Assembly (NCBI RefSeq): GCF_026410305.1
Contig: NZ_JAPMLQ010000006.1
Coordinates: 181,849-244,166, forward strand
Length of the DNA: 62,318 bases
Direction: 5' to 3'
DNA from: Sulfitobacter sp. F26204
Lineage (GTDB): Bacteria > Pseudomonadota > Alphaproteobacteria > Rhodobacterales > Rhodobacteraceae
The notes below the pieces were generated by a model. That model saw nothing but the letters and a program-made list of their open reading frames with translations, was not told where the DNA came from and searched no databases. Positions 51,848 to 61,010 of this stretch are shown piece by piece. Position 1 is the first letter of the stretch. Each line of letters opens with the position of its first letter. A program made the position numbers and the translations under genes.

Positions 51848-51872
51848 CCAGCAGGTTTGCTGGTGCTTTTTT
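51848..51872 (+). terminator. Rho-independent terminator upstream of tRNA-Leu
   Basis: CCAGCA-GGTT-TGCTGG, then TGC and TTTTTT. No annotated plus-strand gene precedes it, so it implies an unannotated transcript. Confidence 0.7.
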
Positions 51873-51923
51873 GCTCTTCACAAGCGGTTATTTCCCCGCT
51901 ACACCGCCGCCATACCATGGCTT

Positions 51924-52009
51924 GCGGTCGTGGCGGAATGGTAGACGCGCAGCGTTGAGGTCGCTGTGGGGTAACACCCGTGAGAGTTCGAGTCTCTCCG
52001 ACCGCACCA
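51924..52009 (+). tRNA. tRNA-Leu(GAG)
   Basis: Class II tRNA with acceptor GCGGTCG/CGACCGC, anticodon GAG in the loop TTGAGGT, long variable arm GTGGGGTAACACCC, T arm with GTTCGAGTC, A73 and encoded CCA. Confidence 0.96.
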
Positions 52010-52313
52010 AATTTTCCAGTTTCATTCCATCAACTCAGGCTGAATATCGGTGCCACTTCGGGCATCCTGCATTTCGTGATTTTGAGTCGGGAAACGCAAT
52101 TGATTGGATGTCGGGCAAGCTGGCAGGTGCGTGTTTTCTGTTTTGTTCTGGCCATTTCTGTGTCGGCAATGGCCTGAAGCTGGATAGCGCCTCCCAAGCA
52201 TAACAGGATAAATTTCAAGTAAAGACAGATGGATAACCTACAATCCAAGGTGCGAAAGGTCGCGCAGACCATGGCTAAAGATAGGTTTTGGGGGGGCGGG
52301 GTGAGGGCTGGCG
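52010..52313. other. Intergenic region without a supported gene
   Basis: 304 bp after tRNA-Leu. It ends in a G-rich run near 52290. Short frames on both strands have no credible start or domain. Confidence 0.5.
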
Positions 52314-53249
52314 TTACGCGATTGCTGCCAGCCAGAACCAGACAGTGATCACAGAACTGGCTGTAGCGATCAGGACTGCGGATGCAGCAACGCGGCGGGC
52401 GCGACCATACATATTGGCGAAAATATAGGCGTTGAAACCAGGTGCCATTGCCGAGGTCAGAACGGCTGAGCGCAGGAGCTCCTGATCGAAATCCAGCGAC
52501 ACTGCCTTTGCCATGCCCCAGGTAAGTGCAGGATGCACCAGCAGCGAGAGGATGCAGACCATCGTGATGGCCTTCATATCGCCTTCGGGCCGGTATTGGG
52601 TCAACACCCCGCCAAGAGCGAAAAGAGCGGCGGGCAAAGCTGCGCGCACGATCAACGACAAGGCATCATCCACTACGCCCGGCATTGGCAGGCCGGTCAG
52701 GTTCACGGCAAAGCCTGCCAGAATGGCAATCACCAGCGCATTGCGAAACATTGCGCGGCTGACCGCGCCGAAAAGCCGGGCAGGAGATTGGCCGCGATTG
52801 CGCACGACTTCCATTACGGTGATGCCAAGTCCGTAACAAAATGGAGAATGGAAGGCGATGATCGCATAGACACCAGTCAAACCATCTGCGCCGTAGGCCC
52901 GTTCGGATATGGGCAAACCGAGAAGCACGGTATTTGAAAACAGAGCGCAAAAGCCGATCGCCACGCAGTCTTCCCAGTCACGTTTGAAAAACACCCGGGC
53001 ACCGATGATTCCCAGTGCAAAACAGGTTGCGGCCCCGAAGTAAAAGCTGATCAGCAGGCGTGGGTTGAACGATGCAGCGATGTCAATATTGGCGATGGCC
53101 TGAAACAACAGGCAGGGGATCGCGAAATTCTGCGCAAATTTCATGAGCCCGTCGATACCCGAAACTGCAAACAGGCCACGCCAGACCGCGACGTAGCCAA
53201 AGCCGATGACCAGAAATACGGGAAGGATGACGTCAAGAAGGATCTGCAC
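52314..53249 (-). CDS. AEC-family (auxin efflux carrier-like) transporter
   Basis: 311 residues with about ten membrane helices. The start LLDVILPVFLVIGFGYVAVWRG and the conserved VLLGLPISERAYGADGLTGVYAIIAFHSPFCYGLG are family blocks. AEC proteins export organic acids, malonate or auxin-like compounds. No substrate clue is present in the neighbours. Confidence 0.92.
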   Translation of the reverse strand: MQILLDVILPVFLVIGFGYVAVWRGLFAVSGIDGLMKFAQNFAIPCLLFQAIANIDIAASFNPRLLISFYFGAATCFALGIIGARVFFKRDWEDCVAIGFCALFSNTVLLGLPISERAYGADGLTGVYAIIAFHSPFCYGLGITVMEVVRNRGQSPARLFGAVSRAMFRNALVIAILAGFAVNLTGLPMPGVVDDALSLIVRAALPAALFALGGVLTQYRPEGDMKAITMVCILSLLVHPALTWGMAKAVSLDFDQELLRSAVLTSAMAPGFNAYIFANMYGRARRVAASAVLIATASSVITVWFWLAAIA

Positions 53250-53278
53250 GGGGAGCTTTACCTGTGATGAGGCGTGTT

Positions 53279-54079
53279 TCAGTCCAGCGCAAACCTAAGC
53301 ACCATACCGTCATAGGCAGGGTGGATATGATCGGGCGTTTCATCGGCAACGGTCTGATAGTCCAGATCATTATGCATATTGGTCAGTACCGCCTTTTGGG
53401 GAGCCCTGTCCGTGATCCATTCCAGCGTCTGTGCCAGGTGGCTGTGTGTCGGATGCGGATCGCGGCGCAGGGCGTCAACGATCCAGCAGCGCAATCCTGC
53501 AAGCTGGGGCCAGACAGGATCGGGGATTCTGGCAACATCTGGCAGATAGGCCACATCGTTGACCCGAAAGCCAAGCGCATCCATGCCACCATGATTGACG
53601 AGAAACGGCGCGAACACCAAGGCACCGCCGGGACCGTCGATATGCACATCGCCATCAATCAGGTTCAACTCGAGGATAGGCGGATACATTGAACCCTTGG
53701 GCTGAACGAAAGCATAGCCAAACCGTTCCAGCAGTGCTTCTTTTGTCGGGGCATCGGCCCAGACGGGCAGGCGGGCACGCATGTTGATCACGATCATGCG
53801 CAGATCATCAAGGCCATGCACATGATCCGCATGGGCGTGGGTATAAAGCACGGCATCCAGCCGCCCGACGCCAGCGTCCAGCAGTTGGCTGCGCATGTCC
53901 GGCGACGTGTCGATCAGAACTGATGTGGCATCACCGTCCTTGATCCGCTCTACGAGAATGGAACAGCGGCGGCGTGCATTTTTGGGGTTGGCCGGGTCAC
54001 AAGCGCCCCAATGCCCGCCCAGACGGGGCACGCCCCCTGATGAACCACATCCCAGAATGGTGATGCGCATCTCAGCCAT
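53279..54079 (-). CDS. MBL-fold metallohydrolase, PhnP-like
   Basis: 266 residues. MRITILGCGSSGGVPRLGGHWGACDP is the typical start of the PhnP/YcbI group. The metal site is YTHAHADHVHGLDDLR (HxHxDH), and further ligands lie in LVNHGGMDALGF and NMHNDLDYQ. PhnP hydrolyses cyclic phosphoribosyl phosphate; without phn genes nearby the substrate is uncertain. ATG 54070 is an alternative start. It overlaps the tatD stop. Confidence 0.92.
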   Translation of the reverse strand: MAEMRITILGCGSSGGVPRLGGHWGACDPANPKNARRRCSILVERIKDGDATSVLIDTSPDMRSQLLDAGVGRLDAVLYTHAHADHVHGLDDLRMIVINMRARLPVWADAPTKEALLERFGYAFVQPKGSMYPPILELNLIDGDVHIDGPGGALVFAPFLVNHGGMDALGFRVNDVAYLPDVARIPDPVWPQLAGLRCWIVDALRRDPHPTHSHLAQTLEWITDRAPQKAVLTNMHNDLDYQTVADETPDHIHPAYDGMVLRFALD

Positions 54080-54894
54080 CAGGCTGCGGCCTTGAATGCA
54101 GCGGCCTTGCTGAACAGACGGTCGAAATTGATCTGCGTTTGTGCGGCAAAGGCCTCGTATTCCATGCCAAAGGTTTCTGCAGCCCGTCGTGCCGTATGGG
54201 CCACAAACGCCGGTTCGTTGCCTTTGCCGCGGTGGGGTGGGGGTGCCAGATAGGGGGCATCGGTTTCCACCAAGATACGCTCAATCGGAGCGGAAGCAAA
54301 GATCTCACGCAGTGCTGCGGATTTGGGAAAGGCCGTGATTCCGGACATGCTGAGGTAGAAACCCAGATCAAGCGCCGTCCGGCCCAATGAGGCAGAAGAG
54401 GAGAAACAATGCATGACACAGGCAAATTCACCATTGCGATGTTCTTCGCTCAGGATACGGGCCATGTCTTCGTCCGCATCGCGGGCGTGAATGATCAATG
54501 GCAGACGCGATTGCCGCGCCGCCTCGATATGGATGCGTAGCGATGTCTGCTGCACCTGCATGCTGTCGGCGGTGTAGTGATAATCCAGACCGGTTTCGCC
54601 AATGCCGACCATTTTGGGATGTTCGGTGAGGGCAAGCAGGTCATCGACGCTGGACATTGGTTCGGCGGCAACCGACATCGGGTGAGTCCCAGCGGCAAAG
54701 AAAACCGGCGCATGGGCCTCAGCAATGGCGCGCACGTTGTCAATCTGACGCAGCCTGGTGCAGATCGTGATCATGCGTGTGACACCCGCCTCTTGGGCAC
54801 GGAGGATGACCTCAGGCAGTTTGCCCTCGAAATCGGGGAAATCGAGATGGCAGTGGCTGTCGGTGATCTGGGGTGTCATCAACGTGTCGGTCAT
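54079..54894 (-). CDS. tatD: TatD-family metal-dependent deoxyribonuclease
   Basis: 271 residues, amidohydrolase-like TIM barrel. Metal ligands: SHCHLDFPDF (HxH), MVGIGETGLDYHY (Glu), PLIIHARDADED (His), CVMHCFS (His) and LVETDAPYLAPPPHRGKGNEP (Asp). It belongs to a tight minus-strand run with holB and tmk. The arrangement tmk-holB-tatD-MBL is common in alphaproteobacteria. Confidence 0.95.
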   Translation of the reverse strand: MTDTLMTPQITDSHCHLDFPDFEGKLPEVILRAQEAGVTRMITICTRLRQIDNVRAIAEAHAPVFFAAGTHPMSVAAEPMSSVDDLLALTEHPKMVGIGETGLDYHYTADSMQVQQTSLRIHIEAARQSRLPLIIHARDADEDMARILSEEHRNGEFACVMHCFSSSASLGRTALDLGFYLSMSGITAFPKSAALREIFASAPIERILVETDAPYLAPPPHRGKGNEPAFVAHTARRAAETFGMEYEAFAAQTQINFDRLFSKAAAFKAAA

Positions 54895-54908
54895 GCGGGT
54901 CCAATATT

Positions 54909-56030
54909 CTATCTGGGGGCGCAGTCGTTCATCTTTTTCAGGGTATCTAGGACCAGTGCGGCAGGGTCAAGGTTGACCGCCATGCCGTGTTGGGCGCGGG
55001 CTGAGATTTCCTGGGCGAGATCCGCCCATCTGCGACCCTGTACCGGGGTGGGAGAGAGGCGCAGCATCAGGGCGGTTTCCCCGGTTGCGGCTTCGGTTTC
55101 AGGGGGTGTTCCGGTGGTGCCGGTCCGCGCAAGACGGGCCAAGAACAGATCAACCAGCGTGAAGAGCAAAATCAGTTTTTCCTCTGCGCCGCGTTGTGCT
55201 GCGGCTTCGGCAAGTTTGATGGCACGTGCACGGTCCATGCGCGGCAGCGAGGACATCAGCGTCACAAGCTCTGCATAGATTTGCATGCCCCCCAGAAGCG
55301 ACAGGCGCAATGCGCCACCAACCGATCCACCAGACAATGATGCAAGCGCGGCCGGATCACCCTGTGTCTCTATACCGGAACCATCCAATGCCTTGCGCAT
55401 TTGTTCCGGGGTCAGGGGGTGCAGCCGCAGGCTACGGCATCTTGAGCGGATTGTTGGCAACAGGCCCGAGGGTTGATGGCTCAACAGTAACAAGACCGCC
55501 CGGTCTGGCGGCTCTTCGAGCATTTTCAACAAGGCGTTGGCGGCGTTCGGGTTCATTTCATCAGCGTCATCAATGATGACCACACGGCGGCCGCCATCGG
55601 CGGCGGACATCTGGAAAAACCCGTTCAGCAGGCGGATGTCATCAACCACGATTTGTTTGCGCAGCCGTTTGGTATCGGGGTTCACACTGCGCGTGACCGC
55701 GCGCAGGGCGCCTTCGCTACTGGCTGCAATACGCCGTGCCACAGGGTGTTCGGGGTCTATGTCCAGGGTCACCGGGGCAGGGGTACTGAACATGCCGCCG
55801 TCATCATCATCATCGGGAGTGGCAAGTAGGAACCGTGCAATGCGCCAGGCCAACGTTGCCTTGCCAACACCGCGTGGACCGGTCAGCAGCCAGGCATGAT
55901 GCAATTTGCCCGCATTGAAGGCATCCAGAAAGGTCGCCTCGGCCGCGCTTTGCCCGATAAGTTCGGGGGTGTCGCGGGGGTGAAGGGCACCGCTTACGCG
56001 GTCAGGCTGGAGGGCGTCATCATCACTCAT
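54909..56030 (-). CDS. holB: DNA polymerase III delta-prime subunit
   Basis: 373 residues from ATG 56030. It is a clamp-loader AAA+ protein with LHHAWLLTGPRGVGKATLAWRIA, VVIIDDADEMNPNAANALLKMLEEPP (Walker B-like and sensor region) and LLLLSHQPSGLLPTIRSRCR (SRC motif). The upstream in-frame ATG at 56102 adds residues unlike the family. It lies 137 bp after tmk on the same strand. Confidence 0.94.
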   Translation of the reverse strand: MSDDDALQPDRVSGALHPRDTPELIGQSAAEATFLDAFNAGKLHHAWLLTGPRGVGKATLAWRIARFLLATPDDDDDGGMFSTPAPVTLDIDPEHPVARRIAASSEGALRAVTRSVNPDTKRLRKQIVVDDIRLLNGFFQMSAADGGRRVVIIDDADEMNPNAANALLKMLEEPPDRAVLLLLSHQPSGLLPTIRSRCRSLRLHPLTPEQMRKALDGSGIETQGDPAALASLSGGSVGGALRLSLLGGMQIYAELVTLMSSLPRMDRARAIKLAEAAAQRGAEEKLILLFTLVDLFLARLARTGTTGTPPETEAATGETALMLRLSPTPVQGRRWADLAQEISARAQHGMAVNLDPAALVLDTLKKMNDCAPR

Positions 56031-56166
56031 GTTCTTGGGTCTAGCAGGTTTGCGCACAGAGGAAAGGCCTAGCGGGTTCCGCAAAAAACATGAAGGGATC
56101 ACCTGCCGTTTCTTGCAGGCGTCAGGGTAGGAAATGCCGGGTCTGCCAGCTCTTTTCTGGCGGGCT

Positions 56167-56796
56167 TCAGACCTGGAGGCGTTCGGTCACGGCTTGCGCA
56201 ACATCTGCGGCAACCGCTTCGATACTGCCGCTGCCGTCGATGGTGATGAAACGGTTGTCAAATTCTTCGGCCAGCGCCAGAAACCCCCGGCGCATTGCAT
56301 GCTGCAATTCCTCACCGAAATCCTCAAAGCGCTCCTCAGCGGTTTGCCGCGCCAATGCCCGGGACAACCCTTGGGTTGGGTCCATGTCGATGAGCACGCT
56401 CAGGTCCGGTTCGACCCCGATCATCAGGTTGTGCAATTCATCGACAACCTGACGCAAATCACCACGGGACAGCCCTTGGTACATCCGGGTGGAATCGGCG
56501 AAACGGTCACAAATCACGATCTTGCCTGCCGCCAGTGCGGGGCCAATGGTGCGTTCCAGATGGTCGCGCCGTGCAGCGGTGAACAGCAGGATCTCGGTAT
56601 GGGCAGACCAACGATCCGGATCGCCCTGCAGGACCAGTGCACGGATTTCTTCTGCGCCGGGCGATCCGCCAGGCTCGCGGGTTAGGATGACATCATGGCC
56701 AGTGGCCTTCAGGTGATCGGCAAGCAGTTGCGCCTGCGTGGATTTCCCCGAGCCGTCGATGCCTTCGAAACTGATGAACAAGCCCCGCGCGCTCAC
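56167..56796 (-). CDS. tmk: Thymidylate kinase
   Basis: 209 residues. The P-loop is SFEGIDGSGKSTQAQLLADHL, the substrate motif is LTREPGGSPGAEEIR, and the catalytic loop is VICDRFADSTRMYQG. It phosphorylates dTMP for DNA synthesis. Its ATG overlaps the stop of the upstream carboxypeptidase gene by four bases. Confidence 0.96.
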   Translation of the reverse strand: MSARGLFISFEGIDGSGKSTQAQLLADHLKATGHDVILTREPGGSPGAEEIRALVLQGDPDRWSAHTEILLFTAARRDHLERTIGPALAAGKIVICDRFADSTRMYQGLSRGDLRQVVDELHNLMIGVEPDLSVLIDMDPTQGLSRALARQTAEERFEDFGEELQHAMRRGFLALAEEFDNRFITIDGSGSIEAVAADVAQAVTERLQV

Positions 56797-57944
56797 GAAG
56801 CGTCCTGTGGCCCTGCATTCAGACGGGCCAGTAAATGTTTGGCTGCCGCGGTCATTTTTACCATGAATCCACCCGGTTGCACCGACTGGGCCGCAACCAG
56901 AGGCACGGTGACATCCGGCAGTCCCTCACGGGTCAGGATCAGTTGCGCTACCTCGTCGCCCTTGTTGATCGGAGCGCGGAACGGGCCGGTAAAGACCACT
57001 TCGCCGCTCAGGCCTCCGCTGGCTGAAATCGGGGTGAGCACCGACAGATCCTTGGCCAACTCCAAACCGACGGTGGGTTGATCACCCATCGCCACGGGCG
57101 CTTCGGCCAATTGTGTCCCCGCCGTTCCGATGGTTTTCTGACTGAATTGGCGAAAGGCCCAATTGACGATGGATTCAGATTCGCGGGCGCGATCCGCCGC
57201 GGTTGTAAGACCCGAGATTACGAAAATCACCCGTCGGTCCCCTTGCTTGGCACTGCCGACAAGGCCGTAACCTGCTTCTTGGGTATGACCGGTTTTCAAG
57301 CCGTCAGCGCCAATATCCAGTGACAGCAATGGGTTGCGGTTGAAGCGGTTGGCACTTTCGTTTTCGTCGAAAAGAAACTCGCGTTCTGCGAACATGGGGT
57401 AAAACTGCTGAAAGTCCGAGATCAGCAAATTTGCCAGCAGCCCCAGATCGCGCATCGACATGCGATGACCGGGTTTGGGCCATCCGTTGGAATTCATGAA
57501 GGTCGAGTTTGTCATGCCCAATTGCTGGGCGCGCATTGTCATGTCACGGGCAAAGCGCCCTTCGGTACCGGAAAGTGCTTCGGCGATGACCACGCAGGCG
57601 TCATTTCCCGACAGCACGATGATCCCGCGCAGCAGTTCCTCGACAGTGACCCTTTCGCCTTCTTGCAGGAACATGGTCGACCCGCCGTAGCCTGCCGCAT
57701 CCGCAGAGACCAATAGCTTCTGGTCAAGCTCCAACCGCCCCGAGGCCACCGCTTCGAAGGCCATATACAGGGTCATGAGCTTGGACATGGAAGCAGGGGG
57801 CAGGGGCGTATCGGCGTTTTTGGCCAGCAGAACGGTGCCTGTGGTCTGATCGATGACATAGGCCGCTGTTGCCTTGGTCTCGAAGGCGCAGGCGGCCATG
57901 GCAGTCAGGATCAGCGCGGCGCAGGCAGCAAAAAGGCGGAACAT
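56793..57944 (-). CDS. D-alanyl-D-alanine carboxypeptidase (class C low-molecular-mass PBP)
   Basis: 383 residues with a signal peptide (LFAACAALILTAMAACA). Active-site motifs: ASMSKLMTLYMAFEAV (SxxK), LSGNDACV (SxN) and LKTGHTQEAGYG (KTG). The C-terminal beta-domain starts around APVAMGDQPTVGLELAKD, and an amphipathic helix ends the protein (GGFMVKMTAAAKHLLARL), as in DacA/DacC. It trims peptidoglycan pentapeptides in the periplasm. It is followed by tmk. Confidence 0.95.
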   Translation of the reverse strand: MFRLFAACAALILTAMAACAFETKATAAYVIDQTTGTVLLAKNADTPLPPASMSKLMTLYMAFEAVASGRLELDQKLLVSADAAGYGGSTMFLQEGERVTVEELLRGIIVLSGNDACVVIAEALSGTEGRFARDMTMRAQQLGMTNSTFMNSNGWPKPGHRMSMRDLGLLANLLISDFQQFYPMFAEREFLFDENESANRFNRNPLLSLDIGADGLKTGHTQEAGYGLVGSAKQGDRRVIFVISGLTTAADRARESESIVNWAFRQFSQKTIGTAGTQLAEAPVAMGDQPTVGLELAKDLSVLTPISASGGLSGEVVFTGPFRAPINKGDEVAQLILTREGLPDVTVPLVAAQSVQPGGFMVKMTAAAKHLLARLNAGPQDAS

Positions 57945-57961
57945 AAGGCAGCAAACTCCCG

Positions 57962-58840
57962 TTAATTGGTTACCGCATAGGCGTCAGAGAAGCCCTCGGC
58001 CTTGATCGCTTTGATCAATGTGTTGAGTTCGGATTTGGTGTTGGCCGGTCCGACAACGACGCGCCAGAACGGTTTGCCGTTGATTTCGGATTGTTTGACC
58101 AGCGGTACCATGCCGGCCCCGCGCATCTGTTTTGCAACACGGTCGGCATTGTCCTCAACCGAGAAAATTCCAAGCTGGACAAACGGCTTGGCCAGCGAGG
58201 ATGTGGAACGTGGTGCAACAGGCTTGGGTGTCGGGGCGGGGGCCGGTGCCGCGGCATCGATCGCGGCACCCGCGGCGGCAATCGGATCAAGCGAGGTTTC
58301 AGAAACTTCCGCAGGGGCTTCGATCTGGCCAGTTGTGGTCTCTGATACCGGCGCTTCTTCCGCGGTTTCCTCGCGGCGCAAGGCAGTGACATTCAATGGT
58401 GCCGGAGCGCCGGCCAGAATACCCAGGGCAGCCGCAGTGTCAGAGGAAATCTGCAACTTTGGCCCCGGCAAATCGCGTTCCTTGCGGAACAATGCACCGA
58501 TGACGAATTTACCATTGACCTCATTTCGGATGATTACGCGCTCGGGTTCTGTCACATCAGGATGCGCGACCCAGACCCCCCCCAGCGAGGGTCGGCCATC
58601 CCAAAGCCCTTGATCCGTGGCCGAAAACACTTCGGGGGCTTCGACATCGCGCTCAACCAGCCGGGTGGATTTGGTTTCGCCGACCGTGGTGGCAGCCTTT
58701 GCGCCGCCTTTGGGCAGGGGCAGGTTGAACTTGCCATTCTCGTCACAGCCCGCCAAGAGCGCAAGCGCCAGCGTGGCACCGCCAATCAGTTTTACGGCCT
58801 GCATGGGGCTGCGTTTCATGTCCATCGACCTGCTCATCAC
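57962..58840 (-). CDS. SPOR-domain lipoprotein
   Basis: 292 residues. The lipobox is LALLAGC near residue 30, so the mature protein is probably lipid-anchored. Residues ~75-135 form a small domain (GLWDGRPSLGGVWVAHPDV, RVIIRNEVNGKFVIGALF). A Pro/Ala-rich linker precedes the C-terminal SPOR domain (FVQLGIFSVEDNADRVAKQM, then WRVVVGPANTKSELN). SPOR domains bind denuded septal glycan. Next to a carboxypeptidase gene, this fits a cell-wall role. Start among three nearby ATGs is uncertain. Confidence 0.9.
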   Translation of the reverse strand: MMSRSMDMKRSPMQAVKLIGGATLALALLAGCDENGKFNLPLPKGGAKAATTVGETKSTRLVERDVEAPEVFSATDQGLWDGRPSLGGVWVAHPDVTEPERVIIRNEVNGKFVIGALFRKERDLPGPKLQISSDTAAALGILAGAPAPLNVTALRREETAEEAPVSETTTGQIEAPAEVSETSLDPIAAAGAAIDAAAPAPAPTPKPVAPRSTSSLAKPFVQLGIFSVEDNADRVAKQMRGAGMVPLVKQSEINGKPFWRVVVGPANTKSELNTLIKAIKAEGFSDAYAVTN

Positions 58841-59067
58841 GGTATCGTCCTTGCCTGCGGGCCGCTTCGGGCCTCGTTTCGCCGTCGATCACGGCACACC
58901 TTTGGTCCCCTTGAAAGAGGATCTTGTCGGGGAGTTTAGCCTGCAACGGCTCACCTGAAAAGGCCGCAACCACGTGATCGGCAATTTTCCCCGAAGCAGA
59001 CCAATTGATAGAGTGCAAAAAGTGGGTTTGCCGAATCGATAAGAGGGTATTAGGACGGGCGCACTGC

Positions 59068-59157
59068 GGAGGTTTGGCAGAGTGGTCGAATGCACCGGTC
59101 TTGAAAACCGACGGGCGTGAAAGCGTCCCCAGGGTTCGAATCCCTGAGCCTCCGCCA
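59068..59157 (+). tRNA. tRNA-Ser(UGA)
   Basis: Class II tRNA with acceptor GGAGGTT/AGCCTCC, anticodon TGA in the loop CTTGAAA, long variable arm, T arm AGGG-TTCGAAT-CCCT, G73 and encoded CCA. It is a likely integration site, because the DNA after it changes character. Confidence 0.96.
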
Positions 59158-59207
59158 CAACCTAAAGTTGAATTTGCTAAGTTGCTGTTTTGTATGGATA
59201 TATTTGA

Positions 59208-59366
59208 ATGTCCAAAGCAGAATTGCGTGTAAAAGTGTACCAAAATGTGTACCAAAATGTGTACCAAGATGTGTATCATGCCCTTTTGATCGCGCTTCTG
59301 GCTGTGGAAATCGGCAATAAAGCGGTCAAACTATGGGCGGACGATGAAAATCACTGTTGCGTCTGA
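59208..59366 (+). CDS. Possible small protein with VYQN repeats
   Basis: 52 codons from ATG 59208 to TGA 59364. The start (MSKAELRVK) is followed by three VYQN/VYQD units encoded by the 12-bp tandem repeats, then a hydrophobic stretch (ALLIALLAVEIG) and a polar tail with CC near the end. The repeats are in frame, which allows but does not prove coding. There is no ribosome site. Confidence 0.25.
   Translation: MSKAELRVKVYQNVYQNVYQDVYHALLIALLAVEIGNKAVKLWADDENHCCV
59235..59282 (+). repeat. 12-bp tandem repeats next to tRNA-Ser
   Basis: GTGTACCAAAAT twice (59235-59246, 59247-59258), GTGTACCAAGAT (59259-59270), and a degenerate fourth unit starting GTGTATCATG. They begin 77 bp downstream of the tRNA-Ser 3-prime end. 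No integrase gene is in the ~317-bp gap between the tRNA and the HEPN gene. The rest of the gap is A+T-richer with nothing else recognised. Confidence 0.85.
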
Positions 59367-59474
59367 TTTTGGTGACACGGATCAATCTCAGCTCGATTGA
59401 AGCGCAATTTGAACTTGCTGCCCGATTGTAACCAACAGCGTTTAACTTCTTTGAGGGCCGAAACTGCGCACGTG

Positions 59475-61010
59475 TCAGCTCTCCGGAGTACGCGGTGTTT
59501 CTAGCTCCCCTCGCAAGATAAGCCTCCCATCAATTTTCATTGGATCTAGGTAATCTGGATTAGCGAGAAGAGCCCTTAGTACAAATCGAAGTAGCTCCGC
59601 CGCAAGTTGTCGATCATCTTCACCGACACTAGCACTGTGATTCACCACCTTCTTTTTCTGTTTAGATGTCACACCGTGGACGATTGCTGACCTGGCTTTG
59701 TAGATACGCTTAACCTTGTCCACAATTTCAGATGCCGGTCCTGCGCTGTTGTCCAAAAAGGAAAGGGACGCAGCTCGGAGCCGAAGTTTGTAGGATAGTG
59801 ACTGGTTCTCAGAGTCGCCGAGAAGCAATTCCAAACCGATGGTCCCGTCGAGTACAGCGTCCAAAGGATCACTTCGAGTTAAACAGCCACTTAACCGCTT
59901 TATTGCAAGCCTTACAGCTTCACTTTCGTTATTGGTGATTTGTTCGTAGATGCATCGAACAGAATCCATTTCCGCAACCGATACTGTAGGACATCCACCT
60001 ACCCACCCGTATCTATCAAACTCACTTGGATACTGCCGCACGGTTGTGCCGTATGTAGGCGGAAGATCGCAATAATAGTCTAAGGCCCATCCTCTTGGCA
60101 CCCAAAGAAGCTGAGCGTATCCGGTCTTTACTCCAGTTGCGGCCCGTAGTGCGCCAAGGAAACTTTCAATGGCTTGCACTGCGTTATCGGATGCTGACGA
60201 CAGCGATTTAGAAATGTCACCAACTTCGTCAGCGTCTATCGTCCAATGATTAGATACAAACGCATGGGTTGCGGCGTGGACAACTTGCTCTGAGGCTCCA
60301 GAGCCAAGAGCGCTCATACGTGCACGAGAGAATTGGAGGCGTTCCGGGATACGGGCCAAGTACGTTGAATCAGATAACCGGTAACGGTCAAAATCAAAAT
60401 GAGTTAGCGCTATCGGCACCATCAGTGTTAGTTGTTTGGATTTTCCAATAACCCCTCGCATGAGTGGTCTCAAAATGAGGCGTCTTGACCTTGAAACTAT
60501 CGGTGCTTCGGTCCCATACTTGTGCAAATACTTCTCTACCGCACCGCCAATCATCCTATCTACCGTGTAGTCGGCAAAAGCAATTTTGCCCTTGTAGTCG
60601 GTATAGATGAGCCTTTTGCCAATATCGTGGGTCCGAAGAAATTCCTTAAGGCGATCGCAATCTGGAAGTCCGCCTTCGGGAACATCAAATCCGCCCGTCA
60701 ACAAGCCTAAAACACCTTGAGGCCGTAGAACGCTAATGTAATTTCTTGGGGCGTCTTTATCGTAAAATCCAAACTTGTGAAAAATTGGTAGGCCGCTATC
60801 TAAAAAGCTCCTTTTGGGGTAGTCAGAATGCGGAGCAATGTACGTGTTTGGAACGGAGATTTTCGCGATAACGGCAGCATGAAGTTCATTGAATGCACTT
60901 TCGAATAGAGCCTCAAACTTTATGATTTCCTCTCGGAATAGCCTTATTCTGACAAGCCGCTCTTCAGATGTTTCTTTTGTCGTAGACCATGTTCTCCGGA
61001 GCGAACCCAA
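59475..61010 (-). CDS. Apea-like HEPN-domain protein, candidate defence or toxin gene
   Basis: 511 residues from a TTG at 61010; an in-frame stop lies just upstream. I do not recognise residues 1 to ~360. The C-terminal ~120 residues resemble the Apea-like HEPN domain: LDAVLDGTIGLELLLGD, SYKLRLRAASLSFL, and the RxxxxH motif as RSAIVH (R440-H445), a catalytic signature of HEPN ribonucleases. It is A+T-richer than the core genes. It overlaps the upstream miniature winged-helix gene by 47 bases in another frame. HEPN proteins are common in phage defence and toxin-antitoxin systems; this role is inferred. Confidence 0.75.
   Translation of the reverse strand: MGSLRRTWSTTKETSEERLVRIRLFREEIIKFEALFESAFNELHAAVIAKISVPNTYIAPHSDYPKRSFLDSGLPIFHKFGFYDKDAPRNYISVLRPQGVLGLLTGGFDVPEGGLPDCDRLKEFLRTHDIGKRLIYTDYKGKIAFADYTVDRMIGGAVEKYLHKYGTEAPIVSRSRRLILRPLMRGVIGKSKQLTLMVPIALTHFDFDRYRLSDSTYLARIPERLQFSRARMSALGSGASEQVVHAATHAFVSNHWTIDADEVGDISKSLSSASDNAVQAIESFLGALRAATGVKTGYAQLLWVPRGWALDYYCDLPPTYGTTVRQYPSEFDRYGWVGGCPTVSVAEMDSVRCIYEQITNNESEAVRLAIKRLSGCLTRSDPLDAVLDGTIGLELLLGDSENQSLSYKLRLRAASLSFLDNSAGPASEIVDKVKRIYKARSAIVHGVTSKQKKKVVNHSASVGEDDRQLAAELLRFVLRALLANPDYLDPMKIDGRLILRGELETPRTPES

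Noticed and set aside
59475..61010. Integrase or recombinase in the island next to tRNA-Ser
   Set aside because: No tyrosine-recombinase R-H-R-Y pattern or serine-recombinase start is visible; the C-terminal motif is HEPN-type.
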